The position numbers and the translations under genes are program-made. This document shows positions 63,074 through 64,000 of a stretch of 64,000 bases of DNA, in pieces (positions within the stretch are counted from its first letter, which is position 1; every line of letters starts with the position of its first letter). The notes under the pieces were generated by a model, which made no database searches, was not told the DNA's origin, and worked only from the letters and a program-made list of their open reading frames with translations. The stretch spans positions 1,672,206,800 through 1,672,270,799 of the forward strand of contig CM066031.1 of assembly GCA_033557465.1 (NCBI GenBank), read 5' to 3'. The DNA comes from Ichthyophis bannanicus (Eukaryota; Chordata; Amphibia; Gymnophiona; Ichthyophiidae).

Positions 63074-64000
63074 CTGGGGTCGGGCCTTGGCCCGTACCCC
63101 CGTACGCGTGGCGGCGATGTGCCCCTGGTTGCTGGCGTACGGGCGTTCCCATCGGGGGAGGGCGGCGGGTTTGCTTTTGGGTGGGTTTTCCCGGGGTTTT
63201 CGCATTCCGGTCCGGGGAGCGTCCGCGCAAGGGGGGTCCCGCAATGCTGCCTCCGTTCGGATTTATGGGGATTTTGTGCGGCGGAAGATTTCTGATGAGT
63301 GTGCGTTGGGTCGCATTGCTGGCCCCTTCCTAGTGCCCCCCTTTTCTCCATTTATGGTCTCGCCGTTGGGGGTGGTTCCCAAGAAGGAGCCGGGCAAGTT
63401 CCGGTTGATACACAACCTCTCTTGCCCTGCGGGCGATTCGGTCAATGACCGCATACCTCGCGAGCTCTGCACGGTCCATTACTCTTCTTTCGATGCCGCC
63501 GTCTCCCTGGTCCGTCGATGCGGGCCTGGTGCCCTTTTGGCAAAAGTGGATATTGAATCGGCCTTCCGCCTGTTGCCGGTGCACCCCACGGCTTTCCCTT
63601 TGCTTGGGTTTCGCTTCGAGGCGCGGTACTATTTTGATATGTGCATGCCCATGGGCTGTGCCATCTCTTGTGCGTACTTCGAAGCCTTCAGTACGTTCTT
63701 GCATTGGGTCGTGGAACGGCAGTCGGGGGTCGCTTCCACGGTGCACTATCTCGACGACTTTCTGTTTGTCGGGCCTGAGCGGGCTCCCACGTGTCCCAAT
63801 CTCCTCAGCACTTTTCTGCGCGTGGCTGCCGACTTCGGCATCCCCGTCGCATCTGATAAGACGGTCGGACCGGTTACGTGTCTTATTTTTCTTGGTATTG
63901 AGATTGACATGGTGGCTATGGTTGTGCGCTTGCCAGCGCAAAAGATCCGTCGCCTTCGGGAGTTGTTGGCCTCTATAAGTTCCGCTTCCAAGACTTCCCT
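63063..64000 (+). CDS. Ngaro-2 reverse transcriptase (open, partial)
   Basis: Open frame from upstream of the gag stop to the window end, with an ATG at 63117. It shows GRIAGPFLVPPFSPFMVSPL, GVVPKKEPGKFRLIHNLSC, LLAKVDIESAFRLLPVHP (motif A), MCMPMGCAISCAYFE (motif B) and the catalytic VHYLDDFLFVG (motif C), then FLGIEIDM. These are Ngaro RT motifs in order. It overlaps the gag frame and lies in +1 relative to it (63063 versus gag frame 62378). No stop is seen, so this is the best-preserved YR RT of the window. RNase H would follow outside. Confidence 0.85.

Larger units (their letters stand above)
60651..64000 (+). mobile_element. Ngaro-2, YR retroelement, runs off the window
   Basis: Starts TGAGGGGCTGGGCCGCCGGG at the PLE-1 border and carries gag and RT of Ngaro type. 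Its right end, RNase H, recombinase and split repeats lie beyond 64000. GC-rich like Ngaro-1, but not a close copy of it. Confidence 0.8.

Noticed and set aside
1..64000. Host protein-coding exons
   Set aside because: Every ORF with recognisable motifs belongs to a transposable element. I saw no exon-like blocks with splice signals or non-transposon domains.

Overview
The window looks like vertebrate, probably amphibian, intergenic DNA made almost wholly of retrotransposons nested in one another. I found no host gene, no functional tRNA or rRNA gene, no CRISPR array and no prokaryotic feature. DIRS-type and Ngaro-type tyrosine-recombinase (YR) retroelements, EN+ Penelope-like elements (PLEs), CR1, L2, two kinds of L1 and tRNA-derived SINEs occur side by side. 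That mix fits a large amphibian genome, and a caecilian is my best guess. The lineage is inferred from repeat content only.

Left part (1-10248): one L2 LINE on the minus strand (about 10235 down to 1) was cut twice. A 5.8 kb DIRS element (DIRS-A, 3237-9064) sits between its endonuclease and reverse transcriptase (RT) regions. An L1 element carrying ORF1 but no ORF2 (158-1919) sits near its 3' end, flanked by a 12-bp duplication.

Middle part (10249-37985): a CR1 LINE on the plus strand is split by an L1/Tx1-type element (10616-34424) with a perfect 15-bp target duplication now about 23.8 kb apart. That L1 carries a mariner-like MITE, DIRS-B (plus, 12916-19903) and DIRS-C (minus, 20911-33607). 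Each DIRS carries an about 1.18 kb TG...CA element with 4-bp duplications and a 300-320 codon ORF. DIRS-C also holds a PLE (25282-30953), whose coding region is in turn split by a 366-bp insert with a 19-bp duplication and a hammerhead-ribozyme-like motif. A second CR1 (34924-37199, minus) with an open RT frame interrupts the first.

Right part (39340-64000): a decayed DIRS-D is broken by two CR1 copies and by DIRS-E. DIRS-E is broken by a PLE with an intact 741-residue RT plus GIY-YIG protein. That PLE was in turn hit by a SINE and two Ngaro elements. Ngaro-1 (49645-55674) keeps the diagnostic split direct repeats A1...B1-A2-B2 but is dead. Ngaro-2 runs off the window end with an open RT frame.

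Most coding regions here are pseudogenes. Those still open are the RT of the second CR1, the PLE-1 polyprotein, the ORF of the first TG...CA element, and the visible part of the Ngaro-2 RT. The most unusual signals are the ORF-bearing LTR-like family, the small ribozyme-bearing insert, and a -1 frame overlap shared by both PLEs.
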